A stretch of DNA of 64,000 nucleotides. Source: Aurelia coerulea (Eukaryota; Cnidaria; Scyphozoa; Semaeostomeae; Ulmaridae). The first letter of the stretch is position 1. Each line of letters starts with the position of its first letter. The position numbers and the translations under genes are program-made. The stretch is taken from positions 15,770,501 through 15,834,500 of the forward strand of contig CM076944.1 in the NCBI GenBank assembly GCA_039566865.1. The letters are read 5' to 3'. This document shows positions 44,346 through 55,446 of this stretch, in pieces. The notes under the pieces were generated by a model. It worked only from the letters and a program-made list of their open reading frames with translations. It ran no database searches and was not told the DNA's origin.

Positions 44346-45487
44346 TAATTCCCAGAAGATTGTTTATTCACTTTTCGAATTATTTGAAACACTTGCCTGC
44401 CTCGCATTTTGTTGGTTTACAAAAGAATACTTTTTACTAGCAGCGTTGAAATAGGTTGTCCAGCAAAGCAGTTGTTCTTTTGCAGTTTGCGTTTCGTAGA
44501 CAATAGGTCTTGAAATCTTCTGATTTGGTTTTCGCATTCAGTTTAAAAGCCAAAATTCTGACACGTTGCATTCGCATTTGGATGCAGAAAGCAAAGCAAA
44601 GCAGACGGGCGTGGTAAGGATCTGGCATTTCGTTGGGTTTTGCGATTTCTTTCACAAGACGACGGTAAGACCTGTCCTATTTTTTCTATCTGTAACGGCC
44701 TGTAACAATGTCTGATAATGCCAGTAGAACGTTTTAACACACTACGATTGGGCAAAGCGTTGGTTTAAGGGTTCAAGATCATGTGTATTCGATAGGGCCT
44801 TAGCCAAACGCAATTTATGCAAGCAAAAAACGTAGCCATCAGCCTGCAACTTCTTACTTCAGGTATACCAGCATCCAGTGTTTCTGAAAACCGCTCCTTT
44901 GATTTGAATAACAATTGAATTTGTCATGCCTTGTGTCATTTTGCCTACTCAGGGCGCTCAGCCTGCCTTGCTTTCAACCAGCTAATACAAGCCACTTCAT
45001 TTTACTACAATTTCTTATTATCCGATAATTTTTTCTCTAACCAAGATGTCTGTTTCCAGTGTGATTTGGGTTATGTTCCAGGCTATATTTATGTTATATT
45101 CACTTGATACCAGAACAGGCTCGAAACATCGCGTTTTTTAGGATCTCAGCTACTTCTGGTACGAAAATCATTCATGTGTCATATTGTCGTTTAATTGTTA
45201 TAGAAACATGCAAGAAACACATTTTTGTATATTCCAGGCTGCCTATATTTTGTTGATTTATGATTTACTTGCCAATGTAAATCTTTTGGGACCGGTAGCT
45301 CCTGCTTGTTTCAGCTGAAGAAATAAGTCATTGGAATGCGATAAACTATGAGGTGTCACGAATAAAGTTCCGAGTTTTGGGCGGGTTTTGATATTTTCAT
45401 AGATCCTCCCAGTCATGTTTGCATTTATTCGCTTTTTGTGTTTTGTTTTTTGGGAATAACCCCCAAATCAGCACGGCTATCTTCAAC
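44346..45487. other. Unassigned intronic sequence
   Basis: No gene or repeat recognised. Open frames at 44437-44755 (minus) show no known motif. Confidence 0.3.
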
Positions 45488-45702
45488 GGGGAACGGGGAA
45501 CGGGGAACGGGGAACGGGGAACGGGGAACGGGGAGAGGGGAGAGGGGAGAGGGGAGAGGGGAGAGGGGAGAGGGGAGAGGGGAGAGGGGAGAGGGGAGAG
45601 GGGAGAGGGGAGAGGGGAGAGGGGAGAGGGGAGAGGGGAAGAGGGGAAAGGGGGAAAGGGGAGAGGGGAAAGGGGAAAGGGGAAAGGGGAAAGGGGAAAT
45701 CC
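45488..45702 (+). repeat. Heptamer minisatellite AACGGGG to AGAGGGG to AAAGGGG
   Basis: About 7 AACGGGG units are followed by about 15 AGAGGGG and then several AAAGGGG or slightly longer units, so the array shows a one-way succession of variants. Purine-only on the plus strand, so it may form unusual DNA structures. Open frames rich in GERGEGR are by-products. Confidence 0.95.
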
Positions 45703-45859
45703 ACGAGCGAGCCCTTTGATTTCTTTACAATGATTCTACAAGCTCTTATGACGACTTACTTTCTAAAGCTGGGAAATGCACTATGAGAATCAGTCGTCTT
45801 TAGAACTCTTTGTATTGAAATCTATAAAACTGTCTCAAAACTAAATTCCCCTTTTATGC

Positions 45860-46086
45860 AGGTTCTTTTCAAACTAAAACAAACAACAACGTCAGCAAGG
45901 AACCCAAACGAATTAATTCATCATAGACCAAACCAAGTTACTTTTGGTTCAAATAGTCTCTTATCGTTAGGACCACAAATTTGGTATGCTTTGCCGAAAA
46001 ATATTAAATTAGCCGAGAACATTCAAACATTTAAGAGACTAATAAAACAATGGGTTGGTCCAACTTTGCAGCTGCAGTATTTGTAG
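45860..46086 (+). pseudogene. C-terminal scrap of a CR1/jockey-like LINE protein
   Basis: The open stretch RNPNELIHHRPNQVTFGSNS, then LLSLGPQIWYALPKNIK and FKRLIKQW, is the typical end of CR1/jockey-like RT proteins (GP-IW--LP). Everything upstream of this tail is gone. A CAACAGCAACAACAACAG run near 46230 may be the element's tail. Confidence 0.65.
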
Positions 46087-46259
46087 CTAGCAAACGAAAT
46101 ACGTACATTTATTTACTGCTAGTAGCGAGATATTCGATTTAGATTAGTTTCAATTAGACGCTAGAATATAATTGAATTAAACTAAGATAACAAACAAAAC
46201 AAAGCCCTACAATGTGCAGACGTCACGAGGCGCACAACAGCAACAACAACAGAAACTGA

Positions 46260-46855
46260 TAGGCAGTTTCTTAAATTTTTGGGCCATTTTGCCACCAAAA
46301 GTTTCTGATGTGTTTCTTATATTTTTAATGCCGGAAGTGTAGAGTTAATTTTGTTTTGTCTAAAGGCTCCCAAATTACTTAGTAAGATCTCAAAACAAGT
46401 AACTAACATTAATTCGCACTCAAAATATTGTCCAAACAGCTGCTATAACTGTACATTGTCAAAATATTTTGAGTGCGATAGGAAAATTAAAATTGTCAAT
46501 TACAAAAGTTTCTTAGCTTTTTCAATTCAGATAGGGTTGTTCTTAACTTTCGAAAAATTGAGCCTACCGTTTCTCATAAGTGGTTTCTTATAAAAAATGA
46601 GTGTATGTAATATCTAAACATTGGAAAAACTTCAGGAAAAATTTTGTTTTGAAATTTTCGCGAGGGCACAGGTTGCGAACATGACGATTGTAAAAGAAGA
46701 TTCAAAAAACTCGCAAGAAACTCTGAGTACTCAAAATCTGATCATTTTAAGAAACATTCAGTACTGGCCCAAATTCTTAGTTTCCTATAAAAAAATACAT
46801 GTATACGGTCTGCTATCTGTTGCTTATTTTGTTTTTATCAGAAGCTAGTTTTTTT
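46260..46855 (+). repeat. Interspersed repeat R1, copy B
   Basis: Contains AACATTGGAAAAACTTCAGG, AGGGCACAGGTTGCGAACAT, TCAAAATCTGATCATTTTAA and ACTGGCCCAAATTCTTAGTT, matching copies A and C. The exact limits are uncertain. Confidence 0.6.
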
Positions 46856-47094
46856 TAGAGTTTTGTTCAGTTCCATAGCCTGTGTAGGCAACAGTTTCAT
46901 AGCATTAGACAACATCTTCCAACATTCTAGAGTCTTTCTCTTAATCCAAAGTTCATACCCAGGACAGATTTCATTCTGCTAGCTACGGGCGGAAAATTGA
47001 AATAGTTGCAAATGTGCACTTGCAAGCAGTTGGTAGATACCTGATGGTAATGGGGGTGCCCCTCGCAGCAATTTTATCTCCATAATACATGTAT

Positions 47095-47470
47095 TTTATA
47101 AAAGAAACTGCCTATAAGAAACTCAAATCTCAGATGGCCTAAAAAGTAAGAAACTCCAGTACTGAGAAAATGTAATTTAAGAAACTATTTATTTTGAAGA
47201 AGGGAATCCTTAACATCTTTTATTTTATTTTCACTCGTTTCCTGTTTCATACTACTCGGGTGGTACTTGAGTAAGTCTAAACATTGGAAAGGCTTCAAAA
47301 ACTCTATTTTGAAACGTTCAGGGGGGCACATGTGGTGAACATGAAGGTTGTTATGGAACTTTTAAGAAAACGGTAAGAAACTTCTAGCACTCAAAATCTG
47401 ATAATTTTAAGCAACTATTAGTACTGGCCAAAATTCTTAGTTTCTTATAAAAAATACGTGTATGCCTGTG
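47095..47470 (+). repeat. Interspersed repeat R1, copy C
   Basis: Contains AACATTGGAAAGGCTTCAAA, GGGGCACATGTGGTGAACAT, CAAAATCTGATAATTTTAAG and TACTGGCCAAAATTCTTAG. Together with copy B it brackets a short spacer, so this region may be a local duplication of R1. Confidence 0.6.
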
Positions 47471-47883
47471 CCGCGAGGAAAAGGTACATGAATGTCGTAA
47501 CTCTCAGTATTGCATGTTCTGAATGTTCTGAATTTACATCTGTTCTGAACGTTGTGCTGAACAGTTGCTTATACAACGGTAGAGAGAGAGACAAAACACT
47601 ATTTTGGAGTACATTTTGCCATTTCGGCTCGAGTATTTTTCATGTTTGAAATAGATTCGTGTGGGCCATGCCTTGTGGATGAAGTAAGTTTCATGACTGA
47701 AAATTCGTACACAACAGGCCGAGAACTGTGCCGCAATGAAGTCATGACATCTGAAGACCAAACCAAATGATGTGAGAATTTAATTGAAAGGGAAGGTATA
47801 GGAATATCTACAGCTGAGAAAGGTATGCATTCCCCAAGGAAAGTTAAAAAGTTCAAATAAAACAAATTGCCTTTAAAATGTAC
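47471..47883. other. Unassigned sequence between repeats
   Basis: No recognisable feature. Confidence 0.3.
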
Positions 47884-48082
47884 CGTTCTCCGTTTTTCGT
47901 TCTCCGTTTTTCGTTCTCCGTTTTTCGTTCTCCGTTTTTCGTTCTCCGTTTTTCGTTCTCCGTTTTTCGTTCTCCGTTTTTCGTTCTCCGTTTTTCGTTC
48001 TCCGTTTTTCGTTCTCCGTTTTTCGTTCTCCGTTTTTCGTTCTCCGTTTTTCGTTCTCCGTTTTTCGTTCTCCGTTTTTCGT
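47884..48082 (+). repeat. 14-bp minisatellite CGTTCTCCGTTTTT
   Basis: About 14 near-perfect units, each made of two related heptamers (CGTTCTC and CGTTTTT). The reverse complement contains CGGAGAA, one base from CGGGGAA of the array at 45488. Open frames in several registers are artefacts of the 14-bp period. Confidence 0.95.
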
Positions 48083-48603
48083 TCCCTGTTTTAAAAATAG
48101 CCAATCAGCAATCAGTAAACAGAGATTTATTACCGGTCATTATTTCCAACTGATGTAATAGCGTTTGAAACTGCTCCAGATTCTAACATGATGTTCTTTT
48201 ATTGCTTCAGAATAATACTTGCAACTTTGTTAAAGGCAACGTTCAGCCGCGTAAACATTCTTATCAAAATATGCTGACGTGATGCTGGCGGGGGGCCTCG
48301 AGGGGCGCGCGGTGATTGGCAGAATTTAACAGATCACATGCAAACCAAAGTTTCAGCTCCGAAAGCGCAATCGCAAGTAGGTCAACAGTCTGCTTAGATC
48401 GCTTCCTTGCCCGTGTCACGTAGGGTTGGCATGGCCCCCGCAGAGCCGCGGTACTCATTAACTTTTCTCATTTTATCAATATTTATACACGAAAAAAAAC
48501 CTTTCAGCGTATTTACAAATTATTTCAAAGAAAAAATTTTAAAAAAAATTTGTAAATAATTTAGATATGCTGCTCTACCAAGGGGTCGTGTTCGGGTCGT
48601 GTA
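48083..48603. other. Unassigned; an AT palindrome near 48510-48563
   Basis: TATTTACAAATTATTTC pairs with a downstream ATTTGTAAATAATTT across an A/T-rich loop. It lies at the 3' end of CR1-A and may be part of its tail. A CpG-rich patch at 48290-48450 has no gene I recognise. Confidence 0.35.
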
Positions 48604-48606
48604 GGT

Positions 48607-49865
48607 TCAAAGATACTTTCTAAAACCTGTTTTAAAACGAGCGATTGATTCTTGTTCTCGAATGTTGTCCGGGATATCATTCCAATTTTTGACACCAGAG
48701 AAGTAGAAACTTCGCTTTGCATATTCTAACCTAACTTTGGGAATTTGCAGATCTCCATGATTTCTGGTTCTATGCTCTGAAATCATGGATCTTTCAGTGA
48801 ACTTATGGCGAAGATTTTCGGGACAAAGGTCATGCAGAATTTTATATGTCATGACTCCTTTGTCAAATGAGAGCAAAGACTTTACATTGAGCCATTTACA
48901 GTTTCAACCGTCCTTATATTTGGCGTCCAGTATTAGCTTCTTTGCCCTTGTCTGTAGTCGTTGCAGTTGGGATAGTTTGGTGTTGGAAAGAGTACTCCAA
49001 ACAATGTCGCCATAGCGAAGGTGGCTTTCAAAGAGAGCTTTGTAGACCTGGTCAAGTTTCCTTTGCGGGAAGGATGTCTTTCAGCTTTCTCAGGGAGCTC
49101 AAGCCCCCTTTCAGCTTGTTTTTTGATAGTTTTGTACTGCTCTTTCCAAGTAAGGCTTTCATCGATGTTGATTCCTAAATATTTTGTCTTGTCAACCCTT
49201 TTGATAACTTCATTATTGAGGACAAGATCTGGCAAATCATCACCTACCCTATTCAGTTGTCGCCTATGGCTTATAACCATATATTTACTTTTGCTGGCAT
49301 TCAAACTAAGTTTATTGATCCTCATTCAGTTCGATATATTTTCTAGCTCGTTTTTCAAATCTGTTAGAAGTTCATTCAGGTTTTCCGACGCGATATTCAC
49401 ACCTGTATCATCGGCATACATATTTGGGTTCATGCTTTCCAGACAGTTCTCAAAGTCATTAATGTATAGTATGAAAAGCAAGGGTCCCAAACACGAGCCC
49501 TGCGGAATACCACACTTTATGCTGCTTATGCTGGAGCTAGATCCATCAAAATAACAGAACTGCTCCCTATTGGTCAGATAAGAACTGAACCAGTCGTGGG
49601 AAGTACCGTCGGCACCATACTCTCGTAACTTTGACAATAAGATTTTATGGTCAACGGTATCGAATGATTTTTGAAGATCAAGAAATATACTCAAGTTTAT
49701 TTTATCCTCATCAGAGTTCTTGAACCATGGGTCTATAACATTCAATAGACATGTCAGTGTACTGTGCAGTTTTTGAAATGCAAATTGGTTCAAACAAAGT
49801 TTGTTTTGCTCTTTCAGATACTCCATTAATTGGTCGTGTGCAATTTTTTCTAATATCCTCGACAC
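48607..49865 (-). pseudogene. CR1-A reverse transcriptase, C-terminal part
   Basis: Motifs in order: QFAFQKLHSTLTCLL, motif A FLDLQKSFDTVDHK, motif B GIPQGSCLGPLLFILYIND, motif C NMYADDTGVNI (catalytic DD intact), then a TGA at 49326 where Trp is expected before MRINKLSLNASKSKYM, then YLGINIDESLTW, a frameshift near 49080, and the tail TYKILHDLCPENLRHKF with VKNWNDIPDNIRE to 48607. Apart from the nonsense codon and frameshift it is readable, so this is a moderately young copy. Confidence 0.8.
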
Positions 49866-49877
49866 AACTGACCATCC

Positions 49878-52800
49878 TGTTCAAAATGCATCAGAAAGAA
49901 CCAGAGTAGTGCTGTTTGCTTCAACTGCAAGCTGAAGTCTCACTTGAAATGTATGACAGATCGTTTTGCTGATAACTCAGAAGAGCTTTATTGCAGAACT
50001 TGCAGTGTCGACAAATTTCCCAATTTAGAGAGTGAAACCCCCGAAGAATGGGTACACGAAGAGCTAGATAGTTTCTGCAGTAAGAACAGGGGTCTTAAAT
50101 TTTTCCATCAAAACATAAATGGGTTACTTTGTAAAATAGAGAAAGTCAGGTTGCTACTAACGGGGACTCACCGAAACATCCATGCATATGGCCTAACGGA
50201 AACCCACTTGCACCGTTCAGTACTAGATGAGGAGCTATACATAGACGGCTACACTCTTGAGCGGGCAGACAGAGGTAAAGGTCATTACGGGGGCGTTCTC
50301 TGTTATATTCGCAATGACATTCAGTATCATAGAAGGAGAGACCTTGAGTCCCCTGGTCTGGAAGCCATCTTCATTGAAATTTTCATCGTAAAATCAAAAT
50401 CCATCTTGCTGTGTTTTGCCTATAGACCCCCTGATAACTCGGCCTACAGCGACAGAAACTTCACAGCGAAATTCCAAGAAATGCTTGAATTAGCAACAAA
50501 TGAAAATAAAGAAACCATTCTTGCTGGCGACTTAAATTGCAATTACTTGGTCCCTAATGATCATAAAGAAATAAAAGATGCCCTACGAATCAATGGATTC
50601 AAGCAACTTATCCAGTCACCAACAAGGACAACAAGGAAAACAAAAACGCTGATCGACATTATTGCAACAACAGATAAAACTAAGATTTGCAACTCTATTG
50701 TCCATGCAAATTCATTTAGTGATCATGATCTCTCAGGAATTGTTAGAAAAATGCACGTGCAAAAGTTCGTCCCAAAGACAATTTTAACGCGAGATTTTTC
50801 AAAATACAATAAAGAAGCTTTCAAAGATGACTTGCAGAACGTTGATTGGATAGAAGTCTTACAGACTGGACAAATCAACGAGAGAATAAACGCAGGTTGG
50901 GATTTATTCAAGCAGAAATTAACAGCAGTGATTGATCGCCACGCTCCTTTCATTGAAAGACGTAAACGAGGGCGTAGCTGCACGTGGTTAACCAAAGAAA
51001 TAAAGCAAAAAAATGCACGAGAGGGATTACCATCTTAGGAAAGCAAGGCAGACTGGTTGTGAACGTGAATGGTCAGCTTACAAAAGGCTACGTAATGCAG
51101 TAACGAAAGAAATCCGGCAAAGCAAAGCCAATAGCTGCCGAAAGATGTTCCGAGACAACATAGAGAAGCCAAAAGACTTTTGGAAACAAATTAAGCGATC
51201 ATATCCTTCAAATAAGAAAAGTCCAACATCTAATGTGCTTCGTGTTGAAGGTGAACTTGTTTCTGATAAAAAGAAGATATCAAACGGATTCTGTTCCTTT
51301 TTCACCAACATTGGGTCTTCCCTTCAAAGAGATGCCTCTACGTTGAATAGTAAAACTTGGCAATTTTTCAATGGAAAACCAATTTCTACACAGATCAACC
51401 CGAAATGTAACGTATTCAAGTTCAGGACTATAGAACTGAATGAGATAACAACAGCCTTAAGATCAATAAAGGTTTCCAAATCTGCTGGTCCAGATAACCT
51501 ACCTGCACAACTTATAAGGGATGGTGCTGAACAGATCGCGGCAATTTTATACTTTCTAGCAAATCAAAGTCTACGATCAGGATCTTTTCCGAACAGCGAG
51601 AAATGTGCAAGACTGACTCCGATTTACAAATCTGGTGAAAGGTCCAACTTTGATAACTACAGGCCTATTTCTGTATTAAACATCCTATCTAAAGTGCTAG
51701 AGAGACTTGTTCATCGACAACTCTCAGAGTACCTAGAACGTAACAACCTCCTTTCTTGCAGTCAGTTTGGGTTTCGACGAGAACGATCAACGCAGCATGC
51801 AGTAACTCTTTTCACTGAACACATCCGAAATAACATGGAACAGAGTCGCTGCACAGGCGCATTATTTATGGACTTACGCAAAGCTTTCGATACTGTCCAT
51901 CATGGAACACTGCTTGAAAAGTTAAGATGTTATGGCATACAAAATACAGAGCTTGATTGGTTTGAGGACTATTTATTCAACAGAAAGCAGTTTGTCTGCT
52001 AAGATCAATCAACATCACAAACTGAGCAAATAACATATGGGGTACCTCAAGGATCAATCCTTGGGCCTCTCCTATTCATCATTTTGATCAATGATGTTCA
52101 TTTGGTATTGGACAAATGCAAAATTCTTATGTATGCAGATGACACAGTGATATTCTTCTCGGAAAAATTGGTAGAGGCTGTTGAAGAAGTCCTGAATCAA
52201 GAGGCAAACTTAGTTGGTAAATGGTTTGCGAACAATAATCTAATACTGAATCTCAAAAAAGGCAAAACTGAACTCGTTATCTACGGTACAAGTCAAAAAC
52301 TAGCGAAACAACCGTCATGTAATGTCTCTCTGAATGGCACTCCGATAAACCAAACTACGAGCTATGAATATTTGGGAATCACCCTTGACAATCACCTAAC
52401 AATGAGTATGCAAATTGACAAGATCTACAAGCGAGCCTTAAGTCGAGTAAAACTCCTGCAAAGAATTCGTCCCAACATCTCTCCACTTGTTGCGGAGAAA
52501 ATATATAGCGTTATGATAAGGCCTGTGCTACTCTACCGCTATCCCATTTATCTAAGCGTAGGTGAAAGTGCCAAGAAAAGGCTGCAGTCAATCCAAGACA
52601 GAGCCCATAAGATCATAGCTCCTACTAAGTACACGACCCTGAAGATGGACACATTGGATCAAATCCGGAAAAAACGAGTATCGATCGACGTGTTTAAGTC
52701 TTTAAATGATTCTTGCCCTCCACCACTGCGAAACATGTTTCAGCGTTTTAATCATGGCAAGGATACACGAGGAAACGGCTCACGTCTTATATTGCCAAGA

Positions 52801-52935
52801 GTTAAAACAGAAGCAGGAAGAAAAACATTTGCCTTTCAAGGTGCACTAATTTTTAATGGATTGTCATCCGACCTTCAGAACGAATCTTTCTTTGTAAACT
52901 TTAAACGCAAAATAGATAATCTAAGCTTTGCATGA
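49878..52935 (+). pseudogene. CR1-B polyprotein (PHD finger, APE endonuclease, RT)
   Basis: The frame is open from 49872. PHD-like C4HC3 ligands: CSKC, CFNC, H, C, then LYCRTC (49878 to about 50003). Numbered from M49944, the endonuclease has FFHQNING (53-60), LTETHL with E86, AGDLNCN (194-200), TLIDII (235-240) and SDHDL (259-263), all catalytic positions present. A one-base shift in an A7 run near 51007 changes frame. RT: SAGPDNLPAQL, YRPISVLNIL, FGFRRERSTQHAV, motif A FMDLRKAFDTVHH, a TAA at 52000-52002 after KQFVC, motif B GVPQGSILGPLLF, motif C MYADDTVIFF. The C-terminus ends at the TGA at 52933. Role: the endonuclease nicks DNA and the RT copies element RNA onto it in the nucleus. Confidence 0.85.
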
Positions 52936-53053
52936 TAATCGTATAGTATTTTAGCTTTTAAATTTTTTACTTTGTCAACAGTTTCTTTAAACAGGACCCT
53001 TATTGATAGCAGTACTTTACTTTGTACTGAAAAGGTGTATCCTGTATAAATAT

Positions 53054-53054
<1 letters not shown>

Positions 53055-53099
<45 letters not shown>
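53055..53099 (+). repeat. (ATT)n tail of CR1-B
   Basis: Fifteen ATT units follow CCTGTATAAATATGT, marking the 3' end of CR1-B. Confidence 0.95.
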
Positions 53100-53100
53100 G

Positions 53101-54414
53101 TACTGAAATAGGCCGGTAATTGTTTACATCTGTTTTAGCGCCCGCCTTAAAAATTGGTGTTACTCTGGCTAATTTCCAGGTATGGGGGAAAATACCCCTT
53201 TCTAAAGATGCATTGTGGATTAGTGTCAGTGGTTTTGACACAAAGTCTACAGCATCTTTCAATATTTTGACGGGGATTCTGTTAGCACCAGGAGATTTGG
53301 AGTTATTCAGGGCTCTTATAGCGCGTTCTACATACCCTATGCTTACTGGCTGTAATTTAAATTTGGTACCATTGGAGTTGTTTCTAATGTATTTAAGAGG
53401 GTCATCAGAAGGGTGACTTTTAATTTTCTCCGCTAACTTAGGTCCAACCGTTGTAAAATGTTTGTAGAAAGCTTCTGAAATTTGCGAGGATGATTTAAGC
53501 TCTGTACCTTCAAAAAGGATGTTTTGAGTAACAGTGTGACTTGAGTTCTTATGCAAAACCTTATTTATTGCTTTCCACATAGCCTTCGGATTGTTTTGCG
53601 TTTCGTCAATAAGGTTATGGTAATATTCCTGTATCCTTGTACGAAGTTGATTAGTGACTTTGTTCCGCAATTTCTTATAGTCTGACCAATAGGAAGCATC
53701 TTTCTCAGATCTCTTTTTAGCTAAATCACGTTCCTTCGTCAGGCTTTTTAATTCGGCTGTAATCCAAGGAGCATGATGGCTAGTTGCCTTTCAACGCTTT
53801 AGTGGTGCATGCACCTCTAGAAGAGACGAAATAACACTATTAAAAACGGAGGCCATGAGATCAGGGTCACCATCAGTCGGAGCAAGAATCTCGTTCCAGT
53901 CAATGGCTGACAATTCGTCTAGGAATAGCTGCTTATCGCAGTTTCTAAGGCTACGCGTTTCGACTAGTTTTACTTGCTTATCTATGAGTCGCTTTGCATT
54001 TATTTTCCTTATTGCAAAGATAAGGTAGTGATCCACCATCCCTAGCTTTAGCACATTCGCTCTCAGAATGTAATTTGGGCGATTTGTGGCAAAGTGATCT
54101 ATGAGAGTCTTGGAAGTATGGGGAGCACCATCTTTCTCTAGAACAGCTACCCTAGTATATTCATTTATTTGCTGTTCAAATTGGAACTCGGAGTAAATTG
54201 ACTTTATGCTTTTGGTGCACCTATCGTTGCGATTTTTGAGATCACAGTTAGTGTCACCGATCAAGATGATCTTTTTACCCTCTGCATCTACAGCTGAGAG
54301 TAGGTTCCTTAATGCCGCAAAACTCTCCTGGTCATTGCCCTGCGAGGGGGGTCCGTACCAACAAATGACTAAAGACTTGACACTGACAGAATATTTCTGA
54401 GGATTGGCCAACAA
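53101..54414 (-). pseudogene. CR1-A endonuclease and RT, N-terminal part
   Basis: From 54414: CWYGPPSQGNDQ, IGDTNCDL (endonuclease Asp/Asn), TLIDHFATN, MVDHYLIF (the family has SDH, here VDH), LEVHAPLKR. After a frame change, WKAINKVLHKNSSHTVTQN, ISEAFYKHFTTVGPKLA, SKSPGANRIPVKIL (N for the usual D) and NNYRPISV at the junction. The first half of the endonuclease is missing, so this is a 5'-truncated insertion. Two possible losses of conserved residues (VDH, GAN) fit a decaying copy. Confidence 0.75.
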
Positions 54415-54420
54415 AAAATA

Positions 54421-55165
54421 AAAGATCAGAGTTTTGAAGATACTTCAGAGGCAAGGTTTTGAAGAGCAAAATGAAAACTATCGCGCTTCACACGGTTTTA
54501 CCCACATTTAGAAGATCCAATGTTGTTCGCAATCAAAGACGAAAAGTTTGGCGTGACCCCTGCCTCAGTAATAAAAGTTCGGCACTGTTTAAGAACAAGC
54601 TACTGTCGCTTTGCTAATTTATTTGCAATGATAGTTAAGAAATAGAAATACAATGATGACACAATGACTTGAAATTAAGACGTTAGCGTATTTGGCAAGG
54701 ATCAAGATCCCAAATAATGGGCCTTATTCAAAATCAGTTTTCTTCGAATTTGAGCGCTCTTTTAGAAAAAGCCGAGAGGACATTTAAAGATATTAGTACT
54801 GAGTTCAAAAACATAAATTTTTCCTGAATTTACCTTATAGTCGTTTCCACGATCCGTCCAATGTGAGGGGTACTGTCTCCCGTCGATTCCTTTGTTTATT
54901 TGACGTCATGGTCACATCTAATTGGCTAACGTGCAATTGTAAAGTTGTAAAGATCCGGTTCGGCTCTACCAAAAAATTATTTGCCCTTGTTTATCTTTGT
55001 AGCTTTCAAAATTTCAATAATATATTTAGGGGCTGTTTTCCTGATTTTTGAGGTCTTCAAAGACCCATTGCTAACCATGATCATTCCTGGCACCCACGTC
55101 GACGTTTGTGTTATCTAAAAGTTGTGTTTGGCTCGTGTTATCTAAAAGTCATAATGGGTAGTGCT
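54421..55165. other. Intron sequence next to the PWWP exon
   Basis: No exon or repeat recognised. TCTAAAAGT(T/C) with GTGTTATC is repeated near 55110 and 55135. Confidence 0.4.
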
Positions 55166-55171
55166 ACTTAC

Positions 55172-55443
55172 CTTGCCTTCTCCAGCGTGAGGTTCGTTGA
55201 TATCTGACTCCTGAACAATTTTTCCTGGCCATGCACTGTACCCCTTCTGATGTCCCCATATCAGGTCCCCAATTCGAAAACTACTGATGTCTGGCTTGGA
55301 AGAGCGAGACGATTTATCATTCATTTCAGGAGTGGGGGCACGGCTGTCCTCACTGGCAGCGTTGCAATCCTCGTTACATCTTAAATTCATCTCCTCTTGA
55401 TCTGCACTGTCAGGTGACCCGGTACCAGACCCTTTTGGCATAC
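55172..55443 (-). CDS. PWWP-protein gene, exon with first half of the PWWP domain (MBD5/6-like)
   Basis: 272-bp internal exon: acceptor TACTGACCAACAG|GTATGC (exon from 55443), donor GGCAAG|GTAAGT (exon end 55172), a perfect donor. From ATG 55441 it reads 90 codons: an acidic, Ser-rich linker (1-52), then SSFRIGDLIWGHQKGYSAWP (53-72) and GKIVQESD. This is the start of a PWWP domain, which binds methylated histone tails and DNA in the nucleus; the PWWP signature is SAWP here. The exon ends in phase 0 after Lys90 and continues in the exon at 24782 (VWIRWFG). Start Met is probably internal. MBD5/MBD6 fits best; DNMT3 or NSD-type is less likely. Confidence 0.78.
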
Positions 55444-55446
55444 CTG

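Larger units (their letters stand above)
49867..53099 (+). mobile_element. CR1-B: nearly complete CR1-like LINE with PHD finger, endonuclease and RT
   Basis: A plus-strand element, 3.2 kb, inserted in CR1-A. It contains, in order, a PHD-like zinc finger, an APE-type endonuclease, an RT and a 3' tail of (ATT)n at 53055-53099. The 5' end is truncated just before the zinc finger. Only one frameshift and one stop separate it from an open reading frame, so it is among the youngest elements here. Confidence 0.85.
48604..54420 (-). mobile_element. CR1-A: CR1/jockey-like LINE split by an opposite-strand LINE
   Basis: The minus-strand element begins inside the endonuclease (54414), runs to NNYRPISV at about 53101, is interrupted by CR1-B (49867-53099), and resumes with SRILEKIAHDQLMEYL at 49860 to its C-terminus at 48607. 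YRPISV and SRILEKI are neighbours in intact LINE RTs, so the two halves are one element; a few codons seem lost at the junction. Confidence 0.8.

Noticed and set aside
45419..45733. GERGEGR repeat protein frames over the heptamer array
   Set aside because: Open in several frames on both strands because the array lacks stops; no start context, no flanking coding signal.
47853..48153. Frames repeating FSVFRSPFFVLR or KRRTKNGERKTENE
   Set aside because: Translations of a 14-bp minisatellite in different registers and on both strands.
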